This document shows positions 35,230-48,427 of a stretch of DNA of 64,000 bases, in pieces. The DNA comes from Diogma glabrata (Eukaryota > Arthropoda > Insecta > Diptera > Cylindrotomidae): the NCBI GenBank assembly GCA_963693315.1, contig OY856188.1:162089630-162153629 (forward strand), given 5' to 3'. Made by a program: the position numbers and the translations under genes. The notes under the pieces were generated by a model. The model did not search any database. It was not told the origin of the DNA and saw nothing but the letters and a program-made list of their open reading frames with translations. Every line of letters starts with the position of its first letter. The stretch's first letter is position 1.

Positions 35230-36130
35230 TTGATATCTCAGAGCTGTGAGATTTCAGCCCCTCCATATTTTATTCTTAGTTTTGTGATTGATTTTTTAAT
35301 GTTTTTTTTGTGTATAGCAATATTATTTTTTAATTAGTTAAGATTTTTGCATTTTGAAATCAAATCCAAGTCATTTGTGTAAACATATGTAAATCAATTT
35401 ATTTAATTATACCTGTAAGTTGCTCAAGTTATTTTATATTAATTTTAAATTTGAGTCTATTTGTTGTTTTATTTTACATTTTTTAAAAAAAATTTTCATT
35501 GTTTAATTTTTAGATTTCAAATGTCTAGATAATGACGACCATAATCGTCGAAAATTCGAAATTATTTAGTAAATAAATATGAATTTTTACATAAAATAAA
35601 AAAGAAATAAAAAAACTCAAATCAGATATAATTTATTAACTCACCTATAAATTCCCGTTAAATAAATTTAGCATGGAATAAATGGTGAAAAAATCAACAT
35701 AGCAAATTTTTTTTTGTTTCTTTTGATTTCAAATGGTTTTATTTTTTTAAGACTCGTGTTTACGCATGTTGTTTTGATATTTCTATTAACTTTCTACTGC
35801 AATTGTTTTGGGAAATCCGTATGGATATCTCTGAGTAAAGGAGTTAATATTAGAAGAATGACAAATTTGATTAGGAGAAGTTTCGTTGGCATTTTGCTAA
35901 GAAACACAATAATAATACTAGAACAATTTTTCTAGAGAGCCAAACGAACATATTGAAATTTGTGAATTGTGAGGAACTGTCGATTGTGCAAAACGCTCAT
36001 TCGTCAACTCGAAAAAGCAAACAGATGTATATATACGCATATAAGCAATATATTGTTAGCAAATTATACAAGAAATTAGCATTGCCCCTTTTAGTTTTAC
36101 TGGTACTTTTATTGACTTTTTTATTTTATT
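35230..36130. other. Non-coding stretch with two short ORFs of doubtful meaning
   Basis: ORFs at 35714-35935 (hydrophobic) and 35953-36153 (66 aa ending in a hydrophobic Leu-rich segment) have no recognisable domain, promoter or repeat partner. I do not regard them as genes. Confidence 0.4.
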
Positions 36131-36240
36131 TTTTAATAAAAAGTGTTGTGTAATAGGAAGAAATTACAATATGTGTCACAACAACAACCACGGTCCCACA
36201 ACAACGTGCGTTCTGAGATATTGATGGACAATCATTATTT
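36121..36240 (-). repeat. Dispersed poly(A)-tailed repeat, minus-strand copy
   Basis: AGAAATTACAATATGTGTCA followed by ACAACAACC and GGTCCCACAACAACGTGCGT is the reverse complement of the tail at 25.79-25.88 kb. The T-rich side (the tail in sense orientation) is at the left. Confidence 0.65.
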
Positions 36241-39200
36241 ATTCATTTGCAGTTTCATTTTATTATATTTACGGTGCAATATAAATTATATACAATAAAT
36301 ATTAATGGTCCTAAGCCAGCAGTAAGCCTAAAACCGGCCATCTATTGGTTGCAAATGTTTTAATTATAAAAATCTGTTCGTTTAGACATTCTTTTGCCAG
36401 ACATTGGGTATTTTATGGAAGTGGCCATCTTTAAGCCTGATATCGGCCGGTAAATGGTTTTAATTCAAGTGCGTGCAAGTCTTGCTGGGGTATCATTTGT
36501 GGCAGCAGGTTTATAGATTTTTAAATGATTTTCATCAATATATGGAATAATCCGGTTTACTCCAGTCCCTGCTATTGATAAACGTATAAAATATTGTATC
36601 GTCCACGACCACGGTGATATATTAGAGGTACTTACTGGTAAATGAGCTCTTTTCAGTTAACGATCTTAGTTTTGGAGTGTTTATTGATTACTCTTTATAC
36701 CGAAGGGAAGCTAATTAAAGTTGGTTTTTATACCAACATTAATTCCGCAAAATTTCACATTCTCATTATATTCAACATCCTTATTTCCATTCTGCAAAAA
36801 ATTGTTTTGATCTACCTTTTTATCAAAATATTTATTAAAGTTTACACTACAACCATTTAAAATAAATATAATGAATCAAACAACCGCTTCATCATGTATA
36901 TGGATCATTTCAATCCTCAATGGAGGTTTAACTCAAACGTTGTAATACAGCATTTGAGGTAAACGTTCACTCATCACTGCATCGTGTAGAACATGCAACA
37001 GATATATAAACAAATGTAGTTTGCGTAAAGGTCCTACCTCATCTACGAAAAGATTTTCGTCTTCAGGGATTCAAGATAAGCTTCTTGAAAACGAACACAG
37101 GTGGCGAGCAGATCAAACTACAATTTTTTTGTTTGAAAGAGACACACAGTTGATTGTGTTTATTTACGAATCATTTACTATTCATATCTATTGTTTTTAA
37201 AAGGAAATAAGTATTTGTTTTAACTTTTTTTATGTTTCACACAACTCACACACTTTTTTGATGTTTTACATAAAAATTCAAATTATTGTCAAAGTGTCAA
37301 AAAATCAACAAAAAAAAAACTACAGTAAAAAATATAAAGCGGGAATGTATTTTAAAAATATTTTGTAAAAAAAATTATTTTAAATTAGAATCAATTATAT
37401 TACTTAATGAAAACATGTAATAAACTGGAAATTTAATTTATTTCGGCTTTTTTCAATAAAAAATATCGTCAAGAAAATATGCGGTTGAGATTTGCCGAAG
37501 ATAAATTGTTGCAGTTAATTGGTTTACTGATTAATTCTGAAAATAATTTCTTCATTATTCTTGCAGTGCAATTTTTTCGTCAAATTTCCAGCAGTTTATA
37601 TATTTCTCGCATGACATGCTCTCCTTTTTTTTCTCATGCAAACGGGTATGGGTGACCAATATAAGAAATGAACCCCTGAAGACGAAAAACTTTTCGTAGA
37701 TGAGGTAAGATCTAAGAAACAGTTTTCTAAGATACATTTTGTTAAATAATTTAACTTTTAAATTAACTTTTTTTGTCAAATATGTACATATATCTCAAGA
37801 ATATATGGAATTTAAATAATCTACAAAGCAAACAAAGTTAAATTGATTTTTAAATTTTAAATTATTCTTTAAAATCTGAAGCTTCTAAAATTTTGACCCT
37901 CCTAGATTTTGTCGTCTTAGGCCCGGGCCTCACGGTCCTATAAGTAAATTCACTACTGGCGATATAACATACCATTGGCAATATCAGTAACATACAATAA
38001 TCAATGTAAGCTCATGTTAGCTAACACATTACCGTATGCTATCAGAATTATCAGTTATCACAAAGATATTTTAAAAATAAGTATTTAAAGTTTATACAAA
38101 TTTGAATAAAAACTTGACACAAGTCTTTTACAGTTTATTTCTTTCGTACGACATTTTGCTTTTGTTTTATAAAACAAACAATAGAACCCCACCGAGAAAG
38201 TACATTTGTTTCCTCATTTTATGATTAAAGTTTGTTTTTTTTACACTTTTATAGATAAAATTTCCTTTCGTTTAACCTTTGGTAAAATTTAAATTGAACA
38301 ATTTTGTTTTTTCGGATTCATTTTATAGATAAACTTTATGGTCTGGAAATAAGAATAATCTAAGTAAACTCGCATTTATATTTAACCATAAAGTTTATAT
38401 TAAATAAACAAAAATGCCAAATTTCTATTCATTTTAAAAGATTTCATGGGCTGGATTTGTTTTTTAATCTACTGTGTGCGTTTTTTTATCATATAAAAAT
38501 GAAAAATAAATCAAAAGAATTTAAACAAGAATCTATTTCAGCCTTTTATTTTAAGATGTTTTATGAATATTTAGTTTTTTTCGGTATTTCCTTAAATGTT
38601 GTTTATGCGCCTACGTGTGTGCGCAATAAAATGTTCCTAATTGCACACCAAACCAAAATTATAGTTTTTGATAAAGAAATTATTTGCAGTATAATATGGA
38701 ATTTGAACGGTTTGACCAAATGAAATTCTGAAGAAAAGAACCTCGAGATCGAGAAAATAATAGAAAATAATAGAAACAATTATTCTATCCAATTCAGAAA
38801 TCTCAATTACCATGTAACAATATCTGATGTGGAAGACTGTTTGAATATAATGCTTATTTTTTTATTTATAACCCTTGCCAAATGTAAATTTAATGAGTTT
38901 TGTTGTATGAAATGTTAAACCTTTACAATTCAATTTTTTAAAATCTTCCCAGACATAAATCCAATTTTATAAGAACAAAACCACAAGAAAATAAAATCAT
39001 TTCGCAAAATCATGGTTGTGGGCTATATACATATTACAACATGAAAATCATAGAACAGCGTGGAATAATAAACCAATATATTTCTGCTTAAAAAAAATCT
39101 ATATCTCCACATTCCAAGTCTGCAAGAAAAAAAATTGAAATTCATATTTTGAAAAAAGATCTCTGAAAGGAAAATGATAATAATATAAAATAACAGACTC

Positions 39201-40230
39201 CAACCAATACTAAAAAATAAAAATTCACCTAAAGAAATTTTTTTGTTTTTGTTATTCCATCCAAAACCATAAAAAAATTGAAACAATATTAAATTTTATT
39301 TATTTTATTTGTAGATAATATATATATGTTTGTTGCAAAACTTCCCAGGGTAGGAATAAAAGCTGTTAACTAGGTCACAGAAACAGAAAGGAAATACAGA
39401 ATAGAAAAGTAAATTGCATAAGGCTGGTACGTTAAAAAATTTAAAACTGAAGACTAAAACATAAACTTTAGGCTTATCATATAATGTTAGTTTGTTTTCA
39501 TCAATCACTTCGAAAAAGGTATAACGAATTGGGAACGGGATTAGATACAAAAGTCAACGTTATGATGATCTAAAAACGCTGTTTTTCGCTGTAGTTGTGT
39601 TTGAAATGTATGTATTTTGTGTATTCTAATGTCACTAACATTGTCGTTGGACGGTTTCGCCCGTGTTTTGTTTCATGCTATAAATGGAAAATCGCATCAA
39701 AAGGCCGATAACGTGAACCCGATTATTTCCGATTTACTTGAAACTTCGGTAATCGTTAGTATGATAACAAAAAATTAGTTTGTATTTACTTATTTACTTT
39801 TTTCCTAGTTTTTATACAGAATGGCTCGATATTTGCTAGAAATTTAGAGATAAAGAAAGTTAAACTAAGATTGTGCTCAAACGGGTGGTTAAAGTATTTT
39901 AATAGTTTTTTTGTTCGAAAGGTACCTACTATGTTAAACTGTATCCCTTTCGAGTTCATCTTGAACGATAATTTTACTGAGCTTAGAAACAAATGTAACA
40001 ATTGCGAGGGTTATAATTTAAAGTGACTATAGCGGAAAAAACATCAAAAATGTAAATTCAGCAGTTTTTAAGAGATGTTTAATACACAATGTACAAAAAC
40101 AAAACCAATAAAAAGAAATGATATCTTATGTGTCGCAATTGGCGGAAAAACAACAAATACATAAATATAGCAGTTTCTTATTCGGGTTTAATACACAACG
40201 TAATATTACAAAACTAAAATATTATAATAG
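36241..40230. other. Long non-coding interval
   Basis: About 4 kb without a supportable gene. Visible structure: ACTCCAGTCCCTGCTATTG near 36550 (relative of 25.29 kb); a 37-bp inverted pair (CCTACCTCATCTACGAAAAG near 37044 and its complement near 37690); and a diverged relative of the 25.3-kb repeat near 37960-38040. Short ORFs lack domains. Confidence 0.5.
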
Positions 40231-40233
40231 AGC

Positions 40234-40790
40234 AAGAGCCCGCGACGGCCAGACCTTCGTTATTTTATAAAAGCTGAAAGTTTCTCTGCGCATACCCCCT
40301 ACTCAGTTAGGAACGATTATGAACGACATATGAAGTTTGAACCATGGTGGCTTTGGCAGGGAGCAGGTAACAAAGGGGCCTCCAAAGTTTCGTGGAAGTA
40401 TAAAAGGTAATTTTTTTATATATTCTTTGGGATAGTGTTAGAAGTCACGTCACCCATTGCCAGACACTTACTATCGTGGTAACCCCTGTCAGACACCCTT
40501 AAACTTTAACAAATTGATAAAGTTTAAAGGTGTCTGGCAGGGGGTTGCCACGATAGTAAGTGTCTGGCAATGGGTGACGTGACTTCTAATACTATCCCGA
40601 AGAATATATAAAAAAATTACCTTTCATGCTTTCATGAAACTTTGGAGGCCCCTTTGTTACCTGCTCCCTGTCAAAGCCACCATGATCCAAACTTCATATG
40701 TCGCTAGCCGTTCCTACCTGAGTAGGAGGTATATGCATAGAAACTTTCAGCGTTTATAAAATAACGAAGGTCTGGCCGTCGCAGGCTCTT
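40234..40790. mobile_element. 557-bp near-perfect palindrome
   Basis: The left arm starts AAGAGCCCGCGACGGCCAG and the right arm ends CTGGCCGTCGCAGGCTCTT. The two arms of about 275 bp match with only scattered mismatches around a short centre near 40512. Internal blocks (GTGTCTGGCA, GGGTGACGTGACTTCTA) are mirrored. It is GC-richer than its surroundings and has no ORF. Probably a foldback MITE. No target duplication could be assigned. Confidence 0.85.
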
Positions 40791-40982
40791 AATTTATAAC
40801 TTTTGTCTAGCAAATTGAATACTGTTATAGTAAAAACATACCATTTATCTATTCAAACTAAAATTTGCAGTAAAACTACCAAGTGACAGAAATGTATTTA
40901 AACATGTCATGTTTAATTTTTTATTTCAATATTATAAATGATAATATTTGTGAAAAATCAAATGTCTAATCAAACAAAATGT

Positions 40983-41290
40983 CTTAAAAATGTTTGACCA
41001 AGTCTCGATGGTCGATAAAGCTATCTTTACCGAGTATAAATTTATTTCCCATCGGCACCCAAATGTACAATGCATTATTTGATAGGTAATCTGAAACGAG
41101 ACGAAAGAACAAAACAAAACGGACAAAACTGTCTGCCTTCAAAGAGTTTTCGCGTTTGTTTTGTACTTCTCTCGTTTCAGATTACCTATCAAATAATGCA
41201 TTGTACATTTAGGTGCCGATGGGAAATAAATTTATACTTTGTAAACATAGCTTTATCGACCACCGAGACTTGGCCAAACATTTTTAAAAC
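40983..41290. repeat. About 308-bp palindrome next to the THAP element
   Basis: Arms of about 120-140 bp are inverted copies (AGATTACCTATCAAATAATG, GACCACCGAGACTTGG against complements). The spacer is about 30-40 bp. It directly abuts the left end of the next element. Confidence 0.75.
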
Positions 41291-42546
41291 CACCTGTATA
41301 ACTTCCAAATTTTTGAGATAAAATTTTAGATTTTAATATTTAAAAAAATATATTTTATATTAAATTGTCTGTTTTCTGTTCCTTTTTCAGCTTTTTAGTT
41401 TTAAAACATGTTATAATTTTAAATGTAAAGAATATTTATGTAGTTTGAGCCATAGAATCGCTTAAATAATGATACAACGGTCAAATAATGTTTTACAAAA
41501 TTTGATTTTTTCATGGCTAGGCGTAAGATAAGTGCTCGTCAAAATTTTAGTTTGAGCTGTTTTTTTTGAGTAATTTTTTTTTGTTATATTAAAAAACTCT
41601 CAAATTTCTACCGAAATTTATCATTAAATTTTTTTAGCTAGCTTGAAGACCAACTATCATTTTTGTGATACACAAAAAAAGGTGCCATATGTCGTTTTTC
41701 TCAAAATGTTAAGTAAGTCTTAAAAACTGGTTGTCACAATCGTGAGGCTTGAAATATAGTAACTTTTAACTATTGGTAAATGTTTTTTAAGAAATTTGTC
41801 CTTTTTTCGGATGGAGTTCCATCTTTTGATCGGTTCTTTATATTTTATAATAACAGTCAAAGATTTTGGAATTATGAAGTTAAATTAGATTTTTTCTTTG
41901 ACAAACGTGTAACGACGGACTATTTTCAATTTTTGCTCTAAAATAGTGGTTTTCAAATTCGATGAAATTCCCTAATAATTTTATTATTTGTAATAAACGT
42001 AGACATTTATTTGTACCACTGTACAATTAAACATTTTTTTAATTGATGATTTAAATAAGTTCATGTAAATTAAAAATACAAGTTGTTCATAAATGATGGA
42101 GAAATTGCTTGATGGAGTGGAAAACAGAAAATCTGGAAGACGGATATATAAACGATCAAATTGTTTTAGAGCGAGTCAATTAGTATATAATTTTTAAATC
42201 AATTAGTATATAAATTTAAATCAAAGAGATTAGTGATTAATAAAATATTTATTTATTCTCATTTGTAAATTGTTTAAAAATATATCAATTTTATACCAGA
42301 ATGTTGAGTTTGCATTTTGTTACATTTCAAAACCATAATTTGTTTTAGTAATAATTTGAATTGAGATTTTAAGCCAAAAAAAAGTATTTATATATATAAA
42401 GATGACAGAACCAAAAAAAATCGAAAGCTTAAGTTTTTTAAGAAAAACGTATGTTATCTGGACATTTTTGTGTTTTATTTGGACATGCAGTTATTTACAA
42501 TTTGAAAACATTAAAATTTTGCAAATTTAATTAAATAATAATAGTT

Positions 42547-42900
42547 ATGAAATGTTGTATATGTAAATGTGTGAACTCAAATCGTTACGAAAAGCATAAT
42601 AGAAATAAAATAACATGTCACAGATTTCCATCCGATACAAAATATTTAAATACATGGTTAAAAGCACTAAATTTAAAACCTTGGAAACTGCAGAAACATG
42701 ATGTAATTTGATCGCAGTATTTTGAGGAAAAGTGTTTAGATCGAAGTTCACGAGTCATCACCGAGTCTTAAGAAAACTGCAATACCTACTATTTTTAATC
42801 AAATGTCTGGGGAACCGTTAATAAAGGGAATTATCACAGAAGATAAACGAAGACGTAAAATAAAACATGAAGAAGACAACATTCAAGAAATAAATTAATG
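42547..42900 (+). pseudogene. THAP zinc-finger domain, inactivated
   Basis: The ATG at 42547 opens MKCCICKCVNSNR, followed by CHRFPSDTKYLNTWLKAL and SQYFEEKC. This is the THAP layout: paired Cys, HRFP, an invariant Trp and a C-terminal Cys...F motif. At codon 55 (42709-42711) a TGA stands where the family has the zinc-binding Cys of a CSxxF motif, one base from TGT or TGC. A frameshift follows, after which TAIPTIFN (a typical THAP end) and a basic stretch RRRKIK are readable, ending at a TAA near 42895. It lies centrally in an element with long inverted ends. The domain call is firm; the wider protein is unknown. Confidence 0.7.
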
Positions 42901-43327
42901 TAAGCTTTTTATTGAATTTTAATTTATATAATTTTTGATTCGTTTTTAACTAAATTATGTTATTTGTTGGCCAATTAATAAGTTTCTTTACAATTTCAAA
43001 GTGATTCATGATAAGAGATTTGCAAGTGTTAATTAGTTTGTCGTAGATTCAGTTTTCATATATTTTTTTGGAGCTTTCTGGCGTAAAATAATATTATTAT
43101 TTTGTGTATAAAAATCCAAGATAGTTCACAAACGCCATCATACCGGAAGCCCGAAAATCTTCTCAATTTAAGTACTGAATTAAACGAAGTAAACGAAACA
43201 GCTCAGCTTAAATTTGTACATAAATTAATTTAAGAATAGTTAATAATTAAATTATTATAAATATTTTGTATATTTTCAGTGGTCAGTATAAAAAATCTTA
43301 AAATAAAAAACTACTATCACGATTGTA

Positions 43328-43441
43328 ACACCTGCAGCCAAATTCTGTAACTGCGAAGCGGTGAAGTGATAAGTTTTTCAATGAAAAGAAACGAAGAAAT
43401 GTTTAACACTTCACCGCTTCACGGTTACAGAATTTGGCTAC
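43328..43441. repeat. Small hairpin MITE-like palindrome
   Basis: AGCCAAATTCTGTAACTGCG, AAGCGGTGAAGTG and their near complement frame about 30 bp of loop. It is nested inside the THAP-bearing element. Confidence 0.7.
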
Positions 43442-44689
43442 TCGACTCCAAATGTTTATATAAAACTATTGTCCTTTTTAGAGGTATTTGTTAAAAGAAT
43501 TTGGCTAGTAAATAAATATGAACTGCTGCAATTGCTTAATGAGTCGCAGCCAGAAAATTCCGTTAGCATTTTGGCTTCCCCTATTATGATCCAAACCGGA
43601 TCAGTGTGTAATAAGGCGATCTAATAGGGCATTCGCATCCGCACTCTTTAGAAAATCATATATTATTTTTCTATTAGACCCTATTTGTCTTGATCTGAAC
43701 TTTATTTCATTTGATAAAATTTGATGTGGGTAAAATTCACTAGATTTATATTAATTTTAGAAATATATAGATTGAATACATTCCATTGTAGTTTCGTTAT
43801 CGCTTGTTAGCTTAAAGACTTTGATAATAGTAAGTTTAATGGTGACATTCAAGGATGCAATAAGTTTATATTTAGATTTTTAACATTGCATCTTTTTCAA
43901 GTTATGTATCATAAATTTCGGTAGAAATTTGCGAGTTTTTTAACATAACAAAAAATTACTCAAAAAAAAACAGCTCAAACCAAAATTTTGACGAGCACTT
44001 ATCTTACGCCTAACCATGAAAAAATCAAATTTTGAAAACTACAATAATATTCCTCAAACTACATAAATATTCCTTACATTTTAAATTCTAACATGTTTTA
44101 AAACTAAAAAGCTGAAAAAGGAATGGAAAACAGACAATATAATATAAAACATATTTTCTTAAATATAAAAATTTTTCTTATTTTATCTCAAAAATTTTGG
44201 AAGTTATACAGGAGGCGCGCCTATCAGTTTGAAGAAAATACATTTTGCAATAAATTCAACCCTGAAATCCTAATGTCACTAAAACACTAATGTAAAAAAG
44301 TCCAAGCGGCACGTATATCCGCTAGAAATAGGTAGATTTCGAGATCAGACAGTTTTGTGTGCCAGTAGAATCTGATGTATCAGATTAGTTTAAACAAAAC
44401 AAACTAATTTCAAACAGATATCGAACAAATTTAAAAAGAAAATTAGCTACCTACAAGCAAAATTATATGTATCCAATTTTGCAACAAACAAATATCAAAT
44501 CTACCACAGAACATGTGTGTGATAATTTATGACACAAACCTACTCTATATCATATGTCGTGCAATTACTGCAAAATATCAAAATAGTTTATTTCTAAGAA
44601 AAAAAAATTAATTTCTTCTATTCAAATCTTTTATTTTTTGACTGTTATAAGGTTGACATTGACTGTTATAAGGTTTTTGGAAATTGTAG

Positions 44690-45985
<1,296 letters not shown>

Positions 45986-46308
45986 ACCTAAAATTGAAAA
46001 TAGTCAAAACATTAAACAAATCTATCAGCTTGAAATCTTGTGTAACATTTATTAAAAAAAGTGAACTGTTGTATTAAAATATGTGTTGGATTAGAATATT
46101 TGTAATAATTTAATAACGCATAAAAAGTGTTTGAACGTTTTAACAAATACATAAATTTAGTTAAAATTTAATTTAAGACTATTTCTACATACATATTTTA
46201 ATGCAACAGTCACTTTTATAAATGTTACACTACAATTTCGAGAAAAACTCAGTGTTTCCACAATTTTTTAATTTTAAAGTTAAAAACCAAAAATGTCGTA
46301 TGTTAAAA

Positions 46309-46931
46309 TTGAACGGCTGAGTAGAAAAAGGATAATATTCCAAAAATACGAAAAATAAACTGAGATAGCTATTTTGTAGTTGAATGTCGAATTCCTTTAA
46401 TGAGCGTATAAAGAATAACACTGGTCAACAAGATTTTTAGGGCTGACTGCTACATGTTAAATTTTGGTTTCTCCTACGACAAAAATAAGGAAAAACATTT
46501 TTTTCCGATTAAAGTTTGCTTTTGTAGAAACTAGAGCAATTTTTCAATTTTTCGGCAAAAATTACTGATTTTTATATTTTTTCTCCACTTCCACTGTAAA
46601 TTAAAATTAGAAAACATTTTTTTAGATACAAGAGTCTTTTTTATTCAAAATTTGTGATAAACAATAACATATAGATGTAAAATAACAAGAAATTAATGTC
46701 TAAAAGTGAATATCGTATCGTAATCGTATGAGCTTTCTCGTATTAAACCCCAAAAGACCAAAGCAAACTTTACGAACTAAATATGAAATATTTAAGTGTT
46801 TTTCAATGTCTAGAATCAGAATTTAAGCATAAGAACAGAAACCCAAAAAAAAATATTTTTTTTGTTGACCGGTGTAATACATTTCCATTCCATTTTTTGG
46901 AATATTATCCTTTTTCTACTCAGCCGTTCAA
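46309..46931. mobile_element. 623-bp TIR element, probable TTAAAA duplication
   Basis: A 38-bp inverted repeat starting TTGAACGGCTGAGTAG is perfect at both ends. TTAAAA precedes the left end (46303-46308) and follows the right end (46932-46937). A second inner inverted motif (CACTGGTCAACAA at about 46423 and TTGTTGACCGGTG at about 46863) suggests a nested older insertion. No ORF. It lies directly upstream of the RPE pseudogene. Confidence 0.75.
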
Positions 46932-46937
46932 TTAAAA

Positions 46938-47146
46938 TGTCAATAATGTCAAATGTTAAAAAGCAAAAATTGGACCCTCAATTTTAAACGCAGATTTATC
47001 AGAATTGTATATAGAATCAGAAAAACTCCTCAGGAATGGTGCAAATTATTTATTTAGATGTTCATTTTGTTCCTAACCTAACTTTTGGACATCCGATAGT
47101 TAAATGTTTCGAAATAAAATAAAGGATGCTTTCTTTGAAACTCATA
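46938..47146 (+). pseudogene. RPE retro-pseudogene, 5' half
   Basis: The N-terminal half of ribulose-5-phosphate 3-epimerase (pentose phosphate pathway). From 46966 one frame reads KIGPSILNADLSELYIESEK then LLRNGANYL. A second frame reads LDVHFVPNLTFGHP and IVKCF; the MDG of the usual HLDVMDGHFVPN is missing. A third gives IKDAFFETH up to the insertion point. There are two frame changes and a small deletion, so this is a dead copy. No introns are seen over this span, which fits a processed retrocopy. The last six bases are the left copy of the Polinton target duplication. The rest of the gene lies 15.9 kb away. Confidence 0.88.
47141..47146. repeat. Polinton target-site duplication, left
   Basis: CTCATA, identical to 63034-63039. 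Six-base duplications are characteristic of Polinton integration. Confidence 0.95.
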
Positions 47147-48207
47147 AGTAGTATAGTGCCACCTTGTATGATCTTGTTGGCTTTCGGAAATGGTACAATA
47201 TACTAAGCTTGTGCACCTTAAAAATTTTTCAAGTTGCACACGTGTATTTTTTGGTTGGGTATTGATACATGTATTAAATTTATGGAATTGTATGAATTTA
47301 GCACATTTCTAGTGCAAGTGTGATCGCTTAGGATGTTTTACAAGCAGTATATCAATAGATTAGTGTCATTTCAAAGGTGTGAGGGCTATGTTATGAGTAA
47401 TTTATCTCTGGGATAGTTTTCACAGGGGTAATGAAGAGTTACGTAGGATTTGTTATGCATAATTAAGCTGCGTACTTGTTTCACACACCTAACACGCATG
47501 GTCGCATTCAGTTAGCTAGGTGTTAATATAAATTTTCATATATTATTTACATTTTCAATTTTTGCGACATTAATTTTTTGTTGTTTTTTCTTTGATCGTA
47601 TATTTTTGTGTGAAGCAGATTATATTATATTATATTATATTAAAAAACAAAAAAATTTGCATAAGCAAATTCATATCGAGTATTCTACTCGAAACAAAAA
47701 TCAAGCAAAAGAAATATTGAAAAAAAGTTAAACGAAAAAGTAAAACTTAAATCAAACAAAATAAGAAATTAAAAAGATTATCTTAATATTTAGAATAGTC
47801 GACATGAATTTGTTTGTTGTGTTTGGTTATTTTTTTTGTTTTTTCTTTGGTCGCGTATTTTTTGTGTGAAGCAGAGTATATTATGTAAATTTTCTTTTTA
47901 TCTTGAAATGAAAAAAATATTAATAAGAAACTTGTTGTTTGTGTAGTTAATATATTGAGTAGCTGAGTGATTTTGATTTTTTCTTTGAACACATATTTTT
48001 TGTGTTTCGTTAATTATTTGAGTTTGATTAGACTTATGAAGATAATTTTGCAACTATAGATGTTTATTTGGTTAAAATCATTGTAGATAATAATTAAATC
48101 AATTGTTTTTATTCATTCAAAATTTTATTATAATATGGAAAAATAAATATTTTTGACTCTTAACTCTATTTCAATCAAAACACTAAACAATAATAAAACT
48201 ATCGATA
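47147..48207 (+). repeat. Polinton left terminal inverted repeat (1,061 bp)
   Basis: Pairs with 61751-63033. A few mismatches were seen (for example within the segments starting CTTGTGCACC and ATCAATAGAT). It contains three copies of an approximately 30-bp motif (ACACAAAAAATAYGYGAYCA in the complement) at about 47585, 47838 and 47977. The 69-aa ORF inside is repeated in the other TIR and looks compositional. Confidence 0.93.
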
Positions 48208-48427
48208 CCAAAAAAAATTATTCTAATTAAAATTCTTAAACTAATTTTTAATCCAGCTAGTACTTATTCAATTACCTTAATTCTAATACTTATTCACACT
48301 TAATTGCTTGAGTTTAATTGCTCAAAATTTATTATGTATAATTTAAAATATCTTCAAATTCTAATCTAGTGAATTAAAAGATATCATTCTGCAAAACACT
48401 TAAAATATATCCTAATATTACAACCTA
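48208..48427 (-). other. 3' flank of Polinton polymerase gene
   Basis: An AT-rich gap between the left TIR and the polymerase stop codon; it presumably holds the polyadenylation region. No ORF. Confidence 0.6.

Larger units (their letters stand above)
41290..44216. mobile_element. THAP-bearing transposon relic with about 320-bp inverted ends
   Basis: 41290-41626 and 43909-44216 are inverted copies. The outer ends are CACCTGTATAACTTCCAAA and its complement TTTGGAAGTTATACAG. Internal blocks such as GTAAGATAAGTGCTCGTCAA are also mirrored. Between them lies a decayed THAP zinc finger (42547-42770). THAP domains are the DNA-binding domains of P-element-type transposases, so the element is probably a degraded or internally deleted P-like transposon. 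The rest of a transposase (GTPase-like and catalytic regions) was not found. The target duplication is not clear. Confidence 0.65.

Noticed and set aside
35953..36153. 66-aa ORF with C-terminal hydrophobic segment, possible tail-anchored protein
   Set aside because: No homology recognised and no promoter; AT-rich sequence often gives Leu/Phe runs.
37042..37708. Possible hammerhead core (CTGAAGA near 37678 region)
   Set aside because: The required GAAAC after stem II is absent; it is part of a short inverted pair instead.
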